Shown: positions 43,985-53,704, numbered from the stretch's first letter. The stretch: 64,000 bases of DNA from Lachnospiraceae bacterium (GCA_031280955.1 JAITGA010000037.1:1-64000); one strand, 5' to 3'. A program made the numbers and translations. The notes: generated by a model from the sequence alone, not told the origin.

Positions 43985-44019
43985 CTACCGCAAGCAGAGC
44001 GAAAGCCTGTTTGCGGTAG
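43985..44019 (+). promoter_or_regulatory. Intercistronic stem-loop in the transporter operon
   Basis: CTACCGCAA and TTGCGGTAG form a nine-base stem, extended by a partial inner helix, with no T tract. Hairpins placed like this after binding-protein genes often stabilise the upstream part of the mRNA so that the binding protein is made in excess. Confidence 0.55.
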
Positions 44020-44067
44020 CTTCTGCCGTGTTTGGCAGGTTTTACCTTGACTTTTGATGGGAGCTAT

Positions 44068-45660
44068 ATGGAACCGAGTCTTCTTTCTTTCAAGAATATA
44101 TCCAAGGACTATGCGGGTAATCAAGTACTGAAAGATGTGAATATCGAAATAAAGAAGGGTGAAATCCATGCGCTGATTGGTGAAAACGGTGCGGGGAAAT
44201 CTACCCTTATGAATATATTGTTCGGAATGTCGGTGATTCATAACACCGGCGGTTTCGAGGGAAGTATGGAAATAGATGGTGTGGAAACAGTAATCAAATC
44301 ACCATTTGAAGCGATGGAACATGGTATCGGCATGGTACATCAAGAGTTCATGCTAATTCCCGGTTTTACCATCACCGAAAACATCAAAATCAACCGCGAA
44401 ATACCCAAGAAAGCCATTTATAATGAGATAACGGGAAAATTATTCGGGAATCGGATGCGGACGCTTGATTTTCGTGCCATGAATCAAGATGCCAGAGCGG
44501 CACTTGACACGCTAGGTATGGATATCGAGGAATTTACCCTGTTAAGGGGTTTGCCGATTGGTTATATGCAGTTCATCGAGATTGCCCGGGAAATTGACAA
44601 AAAGGGTATCAAACTATTGGTGCTAGATGAACCTACGGCAGTACTGGCAGAATCGGAGGCAGATAATCTGCTGAAAGCGATGCGAAACCTTGCCTCACAG
44701 GGGATAGCGATTATTTTCATCAGTCACCGCCTCAACGAAATCATAAACGTTGCCGATATGGTGACAATCCTTCGTGACGGCGAGTTAGTGGTAACAAAGC
44801 CTGTCAGCGACACCAATGCGATAGAGATAGCCGAGTTGATGATCGGGCGCAGGGTGGTAATTGATAAGGAAGAAAGCACTCGTGAACTTAGTGATGACAT
44901 TGCCCTAAGTGTCAAAGACCTGCATGTGGCAATGGCAGGTGAACGAGTACGGGGAATAGATTTATCGGTGAGAAGAGGGGAAATCTTCGGGATTGGCGGG
45001 CTTGCGGGACAGGGCAAACTGGGGATAGCCAATGGTATCATGGGAATATACTCTGCCAAGGGCGAAGTGAGTTTTGAGGGAAAAACCCTGCCGCTTAATA
45101 ACACCAGAGCAGTCCTCAAATCTGGTGTGGGATATGTCAGCGAGGATAGAAAAGGGGTGGGACTTTTACTTGATGAGTCAATTGCTGATAATATCGTTTT
45201 TACGGACATGCAAATTCATGGCTCTTTCTTGAAAAAGTTTTTAGGTTTCATTTCTCTTAGTGATGGGAAAAACGTGCGTAAACATGCACGGCAGATGATA
45301 AAAGATTTGGATATCCGCTGTACATCAGAACTACAGCACACAGGACGACTGAGTGGGGGGAATCAACAAAAAGTATGTGTTGCCAGTGCCTTGACACAAA
45401 AGCCGCGACTGCTTTTCGTTTCTGAACCAACCCGCGGGATAGATATCGGTGCCAAGAAGCTGATACTCGATTTACTGCGTAAACTTAGTAATGAACAAGG
45501 GATGACGATTATCATTACATCATCGGAGCTGGTTGAGCTTTGCAGTATCTGCGATCGGATAGCGATAGTATGTGAGGGTCGTTTGGCGGGGATATTACCG
45601 CCCGATGCCACCCCGGTACAGTTTGGATTGATGATGTCAGGCATGGATATGGGGGAGTAA
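44068..45660 (+). CDS. ABC transporter ATPase with two nucleotide-binding domains (sugar/nucleoside type)
   Basis: 530 residues from ATG 44068, after GGGAG. Domain 1 (about 1-250): Walker A GENGAGKSTL, Walker B LLVLDEPTAVL, but the signature is the degenerate LPIGYMQF. Domain 2 (about 275-525): a divergent Walker A GGLAGQGKLGI, a good signature LSGGNQQKV and Walker B-like LLFVSEPTRGID. This duplicated form pairs with RbsC-like permeases in the ribose, galactose and nucleoside (Rbs/Nup) transporters. The two halves are asymmetric as usual, although the first signature is more degraded than average. It lies in operon with the DUF3798 lipoprotein and permeases. Confidence 0.88.
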   Translation: MEPSLLSFKNISKDYAGNQVLKDVNIEIKKGEIHALIGENGAGKSTLMNILFGMSVIHNTGGFEGSMEIDGVETVIKSPFEAMEHGIGMVHQEFMLIPGFTITENIKINREIPKKAIYNEITGKLFGNRMRTLDFRAMNQDARAALDTLGMDIEEFTLLRGLPIGYMQFIEIAREIDKKGIKLLVLDEPTAVLAESEADNLLKAMRNLASQGIAIIFISHRLNEIINVADMVTILRDGELVVTKPVSDTNAIEIAELMIGRRVVIDKEESTRELSDDIALSVKDLHVAMAGERVRGIDLSVRRGEIFGIGGLAGQGKLGIANGIMGIYSAKGEVSFEGKTLPLNNTRAVLKSGVGYVSEDRKGVGLLLDESIADNIVFTDMQIHGSFLKKFLGFISLSDGKNVRKHARQMIKDLDIRCTSELQHTGRLSGGNQQKVCVASALTQKPRLLFVSEPTRGIDIGAKKLILDLLRKLSNEQGMTIIITSSELVELCSICDRIAIVCEGRLAGILPPDATPVQFGLMMSGMDMGE

Positions 45661-46710
45661 GTGACCAAAACAACAGCAGCTAGTTTCATCAAACGCTTAC
45701 CGATACCGACTTTGATAATCGGTGGTTTTTGGGTTTTCATCCTTATCTTTGGCGTAACCCAAGGCTTGCCGCTGTCCTCGTTACTTACGGACACGGTGAG
45801 ACGCTTCGGGATGTGGGGATTGTTGGTGCTTGCGATGGTGCCGTCGATACAATCAGGCACGGGACCCAACTTTGCCTTACCGGTCGGAGTCGTCTGTGGT
45901 TTACTAGCGATGGTATGTGCGATCGAATTCGGCTTCATGGGAGCGGGATGGTTAACCGCATCGGTGATCATGGCAATAGTTTTTGCCAGTATTTTGGGAC
46001 TCGGATACGGCAAATTAATGAACGCCGTCAAAGGCTCAGAGATGACGATCGCCACCTACACCGGTTTCTCGATTACATATTTGTTTTGCATCCTTTGGAT
46101 GACACTTCCTTTCACCAGTCCCAAGATGGGCTGGATGCTGGGTAGCGGTCTGCGCAATACCATTGAACTGGGAACAGTAAATGCCAATCAAATCATCAAT
46201 AATTTTCTTGCCTTTGACCTGTTCGGGGTCAAAATCCCGACAGGGATGTTATTGGTAGTCTTTGGTAGTTGCTTTCTCGTGTGGCTGTTTTTCCGCTCCA
46301 AGACAGGGTCGGCAATTTCGGCAGGGGGTATGAACCCGATGTTTGCCAAAGCAGCGGGGCTCAATGTTGACCGCAGCAGAATCATTGCCAACATCATCTC
46401 AACTGCCCTGGGGGCTGTCGGTATTATCGTGTATTCCCAAAGCTTTGGCTTCACGGCATTATATGATGCCCCGCTGATGATGGCGTTCCAAGCAGTAGCG
46501 GCCATCCTCGTCGGTGGAGCAACAGCAGGACGGTCAAAGATCATCCATGTCATCATCGGCACGATGATTTTCCAAGGCTTACTGACAAACACGCCGCCGG
46601 TATTGGGGCGGGCATTCCCCGGTACTGACCTTACGGAAATCATGCGGTTGGTAGTCGGCAACGGTATCATCCTCTACGCTTTAGCACAAGTGAAAAGGGG
46701 GGACAAGTAA
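45661..46710 (+). CDS. ABC transporter permease 1 (BPD_transp_2 / RbsC-like)
   Basis: 349 residues, GTG start directly after the ATPase stop; GGGGGAG near the end of that gene is the ribosome site. About nine hydrophobic segments (LIIGGFWVFILIFGV, VCGLLAMVCAIEFGF, VASILG...). The EAA-like loop of this permease class is seen as AISAGGMNPMFAKAAGLNVDRSRIIANIIS. Works with the second permease and duplicated ATPase. It overlaps the next start by one base (TAATG). Confidence 0.86.
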   Translation: MTKTTAASFIKRLPIPTLIIGGFWVFILIFGVTQGLPLSSLLTDTVRRFGMWGLLVLAMVPSIQSGTGPNFALPVGVVCGLLAMVCAIEFGFMGAGWLTASVIMAIVFASILGLGYGKLMNAVKGSEMTIATYTGFSITYLFCILWMTLPFTSPKMGWMLGSGLRNTIELGTVNANQIINNFLAFDLFGVKIPTGMLLVVFGSCFLVWLFFRSKTGSAISAGGMNPMFAKAAGLNVDRSRIIANIISTALGAVGIIVYSQSFGFTALYDAPLMMAFQAVAAILVGGATAGRSKIIHVIIGTMIFQGLLTNTPPVLGRAFPGTDLTEIMRLVVGNGIILYALAQVKRGDK

Positions 46711-48029
46711 TGTTGCGTGGATTAGACAAAAGCAAAGTAAAAGCCTTCCTTTTTGATAATATTGTCACAATTATATTCGTGGTGTTCATCATTGTTGGTA
46801 TCATTGCTTCATCGGAACTGCCGCTTAGCTTCTATATCAATGAGTTGATGGCACGGTTTTTCCGCAACGCCTTTTTGGTACTGGCATTGATAATTCCCGT
46901 CATGGCAGGACTGGGGCTCAACTTCGGTATTGTCGTTGGTGCTTTGGCGGGGATGTTATCGATAATTGCCGTCCGCTTCTTTGATGGCGGCGGTATCGTC
47001 GGTTTGTTAATCTGTTTCCTCATCGCTTTACCGCTTGCTATTTTGTTCGGCTTTTTGACAGGCAAGCTGTTTAACAAAACCAGAGGACAGGAGATGATTG
47101 CCAGTCTGATAGTCGGGTATTTCGCTGATGGTGTCTATCAGTTCATCGTTTTGTTTGCTATCGGAGGCTTGATTACCGTAGCGGCAGGACACCCGATGAT
47201 GATACCTGGCGGGGTCGGTATTTTGGCTACTTTTGATATGGGCGCACATGCAAGTCAGATATCAGAAATGTCTGACCAAGTCCCCGGTCTCAAGTATGCC
47301 CTCGACTGGATATGGCGACTGCCTTTTTCCCCGGCACTTATCGCTATTGCTGTTTGCATACTGATTTTTGTCATCGTTCAACAGATACTTGCCAAGCGCA
47401 ATCCGGCGTGGACAGTGAAGAAACCTTGGGTCTTCTGGCTCAATATTGCCGTTTGTATCGCAATAATCTTGCTCGGTGTATATGGTATCTTGTTCCCCCG
47501 CGGCTTTTTGTGGGGTATTCGTGATGTGCCGATGGTAACGGGGATGGTTATCATTGCCCTTTGCCTTTTCACCCATTACTTCACCAAGACTAAGCTTGGT
47601 CAAGATTGCCGTAGTGTCGGTCAGAGTCAACATATTGCCACGGTTTCCGGAATCAATGTCGATCGCACCCGTATCATTGCCACTATTTTTTCCACAGTAT
47701 TGGCAGCATGGGGAATGATAATTTTCTTGCAAAACATTGGTACGGTCAACACTTACGCCGCCCACCGTCAGATTGGGATGTTCTCAGTAGCGGCACTTTT
47801 GGTCGGCGGGGCGACAACGGCAAAAGCCAGTGTCAAAAATGCTTTGATCGGGGTGGTGTTATTTAATGCGATGTTCATCGTTTCCCCGGCGATTGGCAGG
47901 CTCTTTTCCGGCAATGAGGGTGTCGGCGAATATACCCGCTCATTTATGGTGTATGGGGTCATAGGTCTTTCGCTCGGTCTTTATATCTGGAAAGGCGTAA
48001 AAGCTGAAAGGGACAAAAATTTGCTTTGA
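46710..48029 (+). CDS. ABC transporter permease 2 (BPD_transp_2 / RbsC-like)
   Basis: 439 residues, longer than permease 1 because of an extra extracytoplasmic loop and helix around residues 165-270 (GGVGILATFDMGAHASQISEM..., then AKRNPAWTVKKPW). About ten membrane spans. The permease loop is CRSVGQSQHIATVSGINVDRTRIIATIFS. It starts in the stop codon of permease 1. uppS begins 18 bases after its end, so the transporter may read through into the envelope genes. Confidence 0.86.
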   Translation: MLRGLDKSKVKAFLFDNIVTIIFVVFIIVGIIASSELPLSFYINELMARFFRNAFLVLALIIPVMAGLGLNFGIVVGALAGMLSIIAVRFFDGGGIVGLLICFLIALPLAILFGFLTGKLFNKTRGQEMIASLIVGYFADGVYQFIVLFAIGGLITVAAGHPMMIPGGVGILATFDMGAHASQISEMSDQVPGLKYALDWIWRLPFSPALIAIAVCILIFVIVQQILAKRNPAWTVKKPWVFWLNIAVCIAIILLGVYGILFPRGFLWGIRDVPMVTGMVIIALCLFTHYFTKTKLGQDCRSVGQSQHIATVSGINVDRTRIIATIFSTVLAAWGMIIFLQNIGTVNTYAAHRQIGMFSVAALLVGGATTAKASVKNALIGVVLFNAMFIVSPAIGRLFSGNEGVGEYTRSFMVYGVIGLSLGLYIWKGVKAERDKNLL

Positions 48030-48047
48030 TAATGGAGGCATGGGATA

Positions 48048-48773
48048 ATGACAATAGCTACCGAATCCCTGCGGATGCCTCGTCACGTTGCGATTATCCT
48101 TGATGGCAATGGGCGTTGGGCAAAAAAAAGGGGAATGCCGCGTAATTACGGTCATGTGGAAGGAGCAAAAACAGTAGAACTCATTTGTGAAGAAGCGTAC
48201 AAGATGGGAATAAATCACCTGACTGTTTACGCTTTTTCCACGGAAAACTGGAATCGCCCCGCCGATGAGGTAGAAGCCTTGATGAGGCTTTTGCGTAACT
48301 ACATGAAGACATGTTTGAAGACAGCGGCAAAGAACAAGATGTGTGTTCGGGTAATCGGCGACAAGAGCAGACTGGCTGCTGATATCCGTGATAGGATTGC
48401 CGAGTTGGAAGCGGCAACGAAAGACAATACCGGTCTCAAATTCCAAATCGCCCTCAATTACGGCGGTCGTGATGAGATAGTCAGGGTCATGAAAAAGTTG
48501 GGAGATGAAATCAAAGGCGGCAGCATCAAAACTGAGGATATAAGCGAAGAATGGATAAACAATCATTTGGACACGGCAGGGTTGCCTGAGCCTGATTTGT
48601 TGATTCGCACTTGCGGTGAACAGCGGTTATCGAATTTTTTGTTATGGCAGTTGGCATATACGGAGTTTTATTTTACAGATGTGTTGTGGCCGGATTTCTC
48701 CCGCGATGAGCTAATAAAAGCGGTGGTTGCTTTCAATCAGCGGGAGCGGCGATATGGACTGGTAACGGATTGA
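48048..48773 (+). CDS. uppS: Undecaprenyl pyrophosphate synthase (cis-prenyltransferase)
   Basis: 241 residues. Makes the C55 lipid carrier for peptidoglycan and other glycans. Motifs: HVAIILDGNGRWAKKRG with the catalytic Asp, YGHVEGAKTVE, YAFSTENWNRP, and the C-terminal DLLIRTCGEQRLSNFLLWQ, where Cys replaces the usual Ser in RTSGE. GGAGG lies 11 bases before the ATG; an ATG closer to it (48040) is closed by a stop after two codons. First gene of the uppS-cdsA-dxr-rseP series. Confidence 0.95.
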   Translation: MTIATESLRMPRHVAIILDGNGRWAKKRGMPRNYGHVEGAKTVELICEEAYKMGINHLTVYAFSTENWNRPADEVEALMRLLRNYMKTCLKTAAKNKMCVRVIGDKSRLAADIRDRIAELEAATKDNTGLKFQIALNYGGRDEIVRVMKKLGDEIKGGSIKTEDISEEWINNHLDTAGLPEPDLLIRTCGEQRLSNFLLWQLAYTEFYFTDVLWPDFSRDELIKAVVAFNQRERRYGLVTD

Positions 48774-48779
48774 AACTGA

Positions 48780-49646
48780 ATGAAAAATTTCTGGATTAGA
48801 TTTGCAAGTAGTGCCGTTTTGGTGATAATGGTGATAATAGCAGTTGGGGTCGGCGGTTATTTTCTGGCGGCGGCTTTGTTGTTGGCTTCACTAACGGCAT
48901 ATCATGAACTGCTGTCATTGAAAAAAGGGGAAAAGAGCGATGTTTCCCTGGCTGATGACCATCCCTGCGGCAAGGATTCACATATTACCATCCTCGGAGT
49001 TAGCGGGCTTTTGACGATACTGGCATACTATCTGGTCTTGGTATGGGGAAATGACTGGCGTTATCTCTTTTTCGTAGCTATCCTTTCATTAGCATTTTTC
49101 ATGGCAGGGTATGCTTTTTCCTTCCCGCGCCTTTCACGAAACGAGGTCATGGAGGCATTTGTTTATGTCCTTTATGCCCCGGTTATGATGTCATTTGTGT
49201 ATCTGGCACGGGAGATGGAGCATGGCGTATATGTCGTTGCCCTTATCTTCATCTGTTCCTGGGTGTGTGATACCTGTGCATATTTGGTCGGTTTGCCGTT
49301 TGGTCGTCATCGCTTGGCACCGGAACTTAGTCCGAAGAAATCCATCGAGGGCGCAATCGGCGGTGTCGGCGGAGCGATGTTGGTCGGCGGCGTGTTGGGC
49401 TTTGTTTTTGCTAGGCAACAAGACTTGGGATGGGAGATAATATTCACATTTGTCCTCATTAGTGCAGTCGGAGCAGTAATAGCCCAAATCGGCGACTTGG
49501 CAGCTTCAGCAATCAAACGCAGTTACGGGGTCAAAGACTTTGGCAGGATAATCCCCGGACACGGCGGGATACTGGATCGTTTTGACAGCGTTTTGTTTGC
49601 GGCGCCGATGATATATGTTTTGGTAATACTGTTTGTGAAATTGTAG
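48780..49646 (+). CDS. cdsA: Phosphatidate cytidylyltransferase (CDP-diacylglycerol synthase)
   Basis: 288 residues with seven to eight membrane spans. Converts phosphatidic acid and CTP to CDP-DAG, the root of phospholipid synthesis. Conserved SPKKSIEGAIGG (CTP binding) and the family signature in the C-terminal part: GDLAASAIKRSYGVKDFG, IPGHGGILDRFDSV. It follows uppS by six bases, so the two are coupled; an insertion around residues 48-60 (SDVSLADDHPCGKDS) is hydrophilic. Confidence 0.94.
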   Translation: MKNFWIRFASSAVLVIMVIIAVGVGGYFLAAALLLASLTAYHELLSLKKGEKSDVSLADDHPCGKDSHITILGVSGLLTILAYYLVLVWGNDWRYLFFVAILSLAFFMAGYAFSFPRLSRNEVMEAFVYVLYAPVMMSFVYLAREMEHGVYVVALIFICSWVCDTCAYLVGLPFGRHRLAPELSPKKSIEGAIGGVGGAMLVGGVLGFVFARQQDLGWEIIFTFVLISAVGAVIAQIGDLAASAIKRSYGVKDFGRIIPGHGGILDRFDSVLFAAPMIYVLVILFVKL

Positions 49647-49703
49647 TTATAATTTGAAAGAACTCTATCGTAATAGCTAAATACTTATAAAGGCTTTGTT
49701 ACC

Positions 49704-50852
49704 ATGAAAAAAATCGCTATTTTGGGGTCAACCGGTTCTATTGGGACACAAACGCTTGAAATCGTGAGAAGTCATCCCGATGATTTGACGGTTACGGCTC
49801 TGGCTGCCAATACTAATATTGAGCAAATGGAAGCGCAAATCCGTGAGTTTGCTCCCGCATATGCAGCAATGGCTGATGAAAATGCCGCTCGTATTTTGCA
49901 GCAAAAGGTAGCAGATTTGCCGGTCAAGGTCTATGGCGGTATCGAGGGACTCATCGAACTGACGCAAATACCGCAGGTGGAGATGGTAGTGACTGCCATC
50001 GTCGGCATGATTGGACTAAGACCAACTATCGCCGCTATCCAAGCCGGGAAAGACATAGCTCTTGCCAACAAGGAAACCTTGGTAACGGCAGGACATATCA
50101 TCATGCCGCTGGTCAAAAAGCATGGGGTACGTTTGTTGCCTGTTGATAGTGAGCATAGTGCCATATTCCAATCGCTGGGCGGGGAAAAGAGGGAAGATGT
50201 CGCCAAAATCATCCTGACGGCATCAGGGGGTCCGTTTCGGGGGATGAAAACAGCGGAACTTCAAAAGGTGACTGCTTCGGCGGCTCTTTGTCATCCGACA
50301 TGGAAGATGGGGGCGAAGATTACGATTGACTCTGCTACTTTGGTCAACAAGGGTTTGGAGGTAATCGAGGCTCGATGGCTCTTTGATATCGAAGCTTCAC
50401 AAATAGAGGTGGTAGTCCATCCCCAGAGTATCATTCACTCGATGGTGGAGTTCGTTGACGGTGCGGTTATTGCTCAATTGGGTCTGCCTGATATGAAACT
50501 GCCGATCAAATATGCCCTCTTTTATCCAAAGCGAAAGGCTCTACCGATGGGCGGTGTCGATTTTGCCGCATGGTCGGCTCTGACTTTCATGCCGCCTGAT
50601 GCCGTGACTTTTCGGGGTTTGTCATTGGCATATGAGGCTTTGGCAGCAGGGGGGAGTATGCCGACGGTCTTTAACGCCGCCAATGAAAAAGTTGTTAGCT
50701 TGTTTTTGTCCGACAAGATAGGCTTTTTGCAAATATATGATATGATAGCAGGAGCGATGGCTTGCCATCGGGTAATCGAATCACCGACAATAGAAGAAAT
50801 CCTGGAAACAGAAGTCATGACTCATCAGTATGTGATGAGGTCAATGAGGTGA
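49704..50852 (+). CDS. dxr: 1-deoxy-D-xylulose 5-phosphate reductoisomerase
   Basis: 382 residues. Second enzyme of the MEP isoprenoid pathway, supplying the precursors for uppS. NADPH site AILGSTGSIGTQTLEIV, LANKETLVTAG, metal and substrate site PVDSEHSAIFQ, LTASGGPFRG and TWKMGAKITIDSATLVNKGLEVIEA (only part shown). All catalytic elements are present. It lies 57 bases after cdsA. Confidence 0.96.
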   Translation: MKKIAILGSTGSIGTQTLEIVRSHPDDLTVTALAANTNIEQMEAQIREFAPAYAAMADENAARILQQKVADLPVKVYGGIEGLIELTQIPQVEMVVTAIVGMIGLRPTIAAIQAGKDIALANKETLVTAGHIIMPLVKKHGVRLLPVDSEHSAIFQSLGGEKREDVAKIILTASGGPFRGMKTAELQKVTASAALCHPTWKMGAKITIDSATLVNKGLEVIEARWLFDIEASQIEVVVHPQSIIHSMVEFVDGAVIAQLGLPDMKLPIKYALFYPKRKALPMGGVDFAAWSALTFMPPDAVTFRGLSLAYEALAAGGSMPTVFNAANEKVVSLFLSDKIGFLQIYDMIAGAMACHRVIESPTIEEILETEVMTHQYVMRSMR

Positions 50853-50864
50853 AAAGAGGTAATT

Positions 50865-51980
50865 ATGTCAACAATAATACTTTTCGTCCTTTTATTCGGG
50901 GTCATTGTCCTTGCCCATGAGCTGGGTCATTATCTGATAGGAAGAAAAAACGGTATTACCGTCACCGATTTCTTTATCGGGATGGGGCCGACGCTTTTTT
51001 CCTTTACCCGCAAAGGCACGAAGTTCTCCCTGAAGCTTTTGCCGCTTGGCGGGGCTTGTATTTTTGAGGGCGAAGTCGGCAATGAAGCCTTGGTCAAGGG
51101 TGGTCGTGATGAAGAGGAGCGGTGGGTTAACGATGAGCAGCAGGTAACGGATGATAATAAAGAGCTGTCCCCGGGTTCATTTCTGCGGGCAACGCCATTG
51201 GCACGGGCTTTAACCATCGCCGGAGGTTCACTTTTTAATTTTATCCTTGCCTATATAATAGGATTAGTGATTGTTGCCAATACGGGAATTGATTTGCCAA
51301 TAGTGGGAGCAGTCACACCGGGAGGACAGGCAGAGGCGGCGGGGATAGTCGCCGGTGATGTCATCAAAAGGATAAACAATGAACGCATAGATGTTTATCG
51401 GCAGATATTTTTCATTTCCTATACCAATCGTGGGGAAACGCTGGTTATTACCTATGAACGCGGCGGTGAAACACATGTAACTACGGTAAATCCCGCATAT
51501 GATGAGGAACTGGGGCGGTATTTAATCGGGGTCAATGCCGTTGGCAACTATGCCAAAAGTGAGGGAATAGAAATCCTGCGGGATGCGTACTATGAGGTCA
51601 AATTTGGCTTTGTTTCAACGATAAAGAGCTTGATGATGGCATTCCAAGGACGACTGGGGCTTGATGATGTCGCCGGACCGTTAGGAATCGCCACAATAGT
51701 CGGTGATACCTATGAAATGGCACGCCCTCACGGTGCTTTGGTGGTGGTCATGTCGCTTCTTAATATTGCTATGCTTTTGTCAGTGAATTTGGCAATCATC
51801 AATCTGTTGCCATTTCCGGCTCTTGATGGTGGGCGATTGTTGTTTATATTGATCGAAGTGGTACGCGGCAAACCTGTTCCGCCGGAGCGAGAGGGACTAG
51901 TACATCTGGTGGGGATGTCAGCTTTGATATTGTTGATGGTGATAATGCTATACAACGATTTGATGCGGATATTTACTTGA
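50865..51980 (+). CDS. rseP: Site-2 intramembrane zinc protease RseP/RasP
   Basis: 371 residues. The HExxH zinc motif is in the first span (LAHELGHYLIGRKNG), a PDZ domain covers about 150-215 (GGQAEAAGIVAGDVIKRINNERI), and the second half of the active site is NLLPFPALDGGRLLF. Such proteases cleave membrane-bound anti-sigma factors and signal-peptide remnants. It follows dxr by 12 bases and ends the envelope series; in many relatives ispG comes next but here repeats and pepD follow. Confidence 0.94.
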   Translation: MSTIILFVLLFGVIVLAHELGHYLIGRKNGITVTDFFIGMGPTLFSFTRKGTKFSLKLLPLGGACIFEGEVGNEALVKGGRDEEERWVNDEQQVTDDNKELSPGSFLRATPLARALTIAGGSLFNFILAYIIGLVIVANTGIDLPIVGAVTPGGQAEAAGIVAGDVIKRINNERIDVYRQIFFISYTNRGETLVITYERGGETHVTTVNPAYDEELGRYLIGVNAVGNYAKSEGIEILRDAYYEVKFGFVSTIKSLMMAFQGRLGLDDVAGPLGIATIVGDTYEMARPHGALVVVMSLLNIAMLLSVNLAIINLLPFPALDGGRLLFILIEVVRGKPVPPEREGLVHLVGMSALILLMVIMLYNDLMRIFT

Positions 51981-51982
51981 AA

Positions 51983-52140
51983 TTTTGCAAAGCAAAATCT
52001 GTGTGCCGTCATTGCGTAAAACCTTAACCTAAGCCAGAAGAATGACATGCTTTTTTGTCATTCTTCAGCACTAAGGATTTTGCAAAGCAAAATCTGTGTG
52101 CCGTCATTGCGAGGAGTGAAACGACGAAGCAATCCATATA
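51983..52140. repeat. Composite repeat: two TTTTGCAAAGCAAAATCTGTGTGCCGTCATTGCG copies with a stem-loop between
   Basis: The first copy begins at about 51984 and the second at about 52077; a hairpin AAGAATGACATGC-TTTTTTGTCATTCTT at 52039-52066 lies between them, and the second copy continues into GAAACGACGAAGCAATCCAT. This is the most complete member of the palindromic family, and the hairpin is the same as at 23.47 kb. Confidence 0.75.
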
Positions 52141-52213
52141 AGCCAACACTATCTTCGTCATCACGACTGGAGGCGGAGTTGATAATCGAAAACGCCAACT
52201 AGGAGGAATCACC

Positions 52214-53704
52214 ATGACCAACATCATCGCCAAAACCCATGACCGCACCCTTCACTATTTCATGAAAATCAGCGAAATTCCCCGCCGCTCCGGTCAAGAG
52301 GAAGCAATCGCCGCCTACCTTTGCAGCTGGGCGGAAGAAAGAGGCATGAAGTGGCGGCGCACCAGTGACATCATCAACGGCAAGCAAACTGCCAATGTTG
52401 TGATTTTTAAGGCAGCAACCAAAGGCTTTGAGGCTGAAAATACAGTAATACTACAAGCACACATGGATATGGTTTGTCAAAAGACCAAGGATTCACAGCA
52501 TGATTTTGAAAAAGACCCGCTCCGTATCATTATTGATCAGGAAAAAGGGCTGATGAGTGCCGAGGGAACTACCTTGGGTGCTGATAATGGAATCGGGGTC
52601 GCTTTCATATTGGCGATATTAGAAAGTGAGCAAATTAGCCATCCTGCCATCAATGCTCTCTTTACCAGTGATGAAGAAAATGGTATGAGTGGGGCGATGG
52701 CGATAAGTGAGGAGTTTCTCGAGGGGACGAAGGGAAAGTACTTGATCAATATTGACTCCGGCGAAGAGGGAAGTCTGTGTGTCGGTTGTGCGGGAGGAAT
52801 TGATGCAGTTTTTCGTCTCCCGCTTGTCTATGAGATTACCAACGAAGAGATGTCACTTATTCGTTTCGAGATATCGGGATTGATAGGCGGTCATTCAGGA
52901 ACGGCGATTCACAAAAAACGTGCCAATGCCCACAAACTGGCAGCACGGCTCATGCAAATGATTTTCCTAGCTTGTAAGGAAGCTAGGTTGGTGGACTTCA
53001 TTGGTGGTGACAAGCAAAATGTCATCACTAAGGAGGCGGCTTTTACCGTGGCTTGCCTACCGAAAAGAGCAGGGGAAATCATCGGGATTGCCTCAGAAGC
53101 AAAGGCGATTTTTGCACATGAGTATGCAGGAATTGAACCATCACTAAAGCTCATAGCAACACAAACTGACAGTACTGTCACACAAGTACTCTCACAAGAA
53201 TGCCGTGATCAATTCATGCGGGCTTTACTACTTATCCCCAATGATGTACAGGCGATGCATGGACAAATGGCAGGGATGGTGGAAACATCATGCAATCTCG
53301 GGATAGTTCGTATTGAAGCGTCACACATTTATTTTGTTTCATTTATCCGCAGTTTTCTTCGTAGTAAAAAGCTCTTCGTAGCTGCGCAAATGCGTTCATT
53401 GGCAGAACTTATCGGAGCTTCATTCAGTCTTGAAAATGATTTGCCCGGTTGGGAACCGCAGATGGATTCAAAGCTGCTTGCACGCTTTGAGTTAGCATAT
53501 AATGAAGCCTTTGGCAGCTTGCCACAGGTGAAATCAGTCCATGCCGGCTTGGAGTGCGGTTATTTCTCCGAGAAATTCCCGACTATGGCGATGATATCAT
53601 GCGGACCTAATATCAGCGGCGCACATTCACCCGATGAGACCTTGGATATCAAAAGCACGGTACGGGTAATGGAGCTATTGATAAGGGTGTTGGCGATGAG
53701 ATAG
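52214..53704 (+). CDS. pepD: Aminoacyl-histidine dipeptidase (M20 family)
   Basis: 496 residues, the full size of PepD. Zinc dipeptidase for Xaa-His and related dipeptides in the cytosol. Metal motifs: VILQAHMDMVCQ, GTTLGADNGIGVAF, LFTSDEENGMSGAM, LINIDSGEEGSLC, with HAGLECGYFSEK and GAHSPDE toward the end. AGGAGG precedes the ATG. Stands alone after the repeat region. Confidence 0.94.
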   Translation: MTNIIAKTHDRTLHYFMKISEIPRRSGQEEAIAAYLCSWAEERGMKWRRTSDIINGKQTANVVIFKAATKGFEAENTVILQAHMDMVCQKTKDSQHDFEKDPLRIIIDQEKGLMSAEGTTLGADNGIGVAFILAILESEQISHPAINALFTSDEENGMSGAMAISEEFLEGTKGKYLINIDSGEEGSLCVGCAGGIDAVFRLPLVYEITNEEMSLIRFEISGLIGGHSGTAIHKKRANAHKLAARLMQMIFLACKEARLVDFIGGDKQNVITKEAAFTVACLPKRAGEIIGIASEAKAIFAHEYAGIEPSLKLIATQTDSTVTQVLSQECRDQFMRALLLIPNDVQAMHGQMAGMVETSCNLGIVRIEASHIYFVSFIRSFLRSKKLFVAAQMRSLAELIGASFSLENDLPGWEPQMDSKLLARFELAYNEAFGSLPQVKSVHAGLECGYFSEKFPTMAMISCGPNISGAHSPDETLDIKSTVRVMELLIRVLAMR

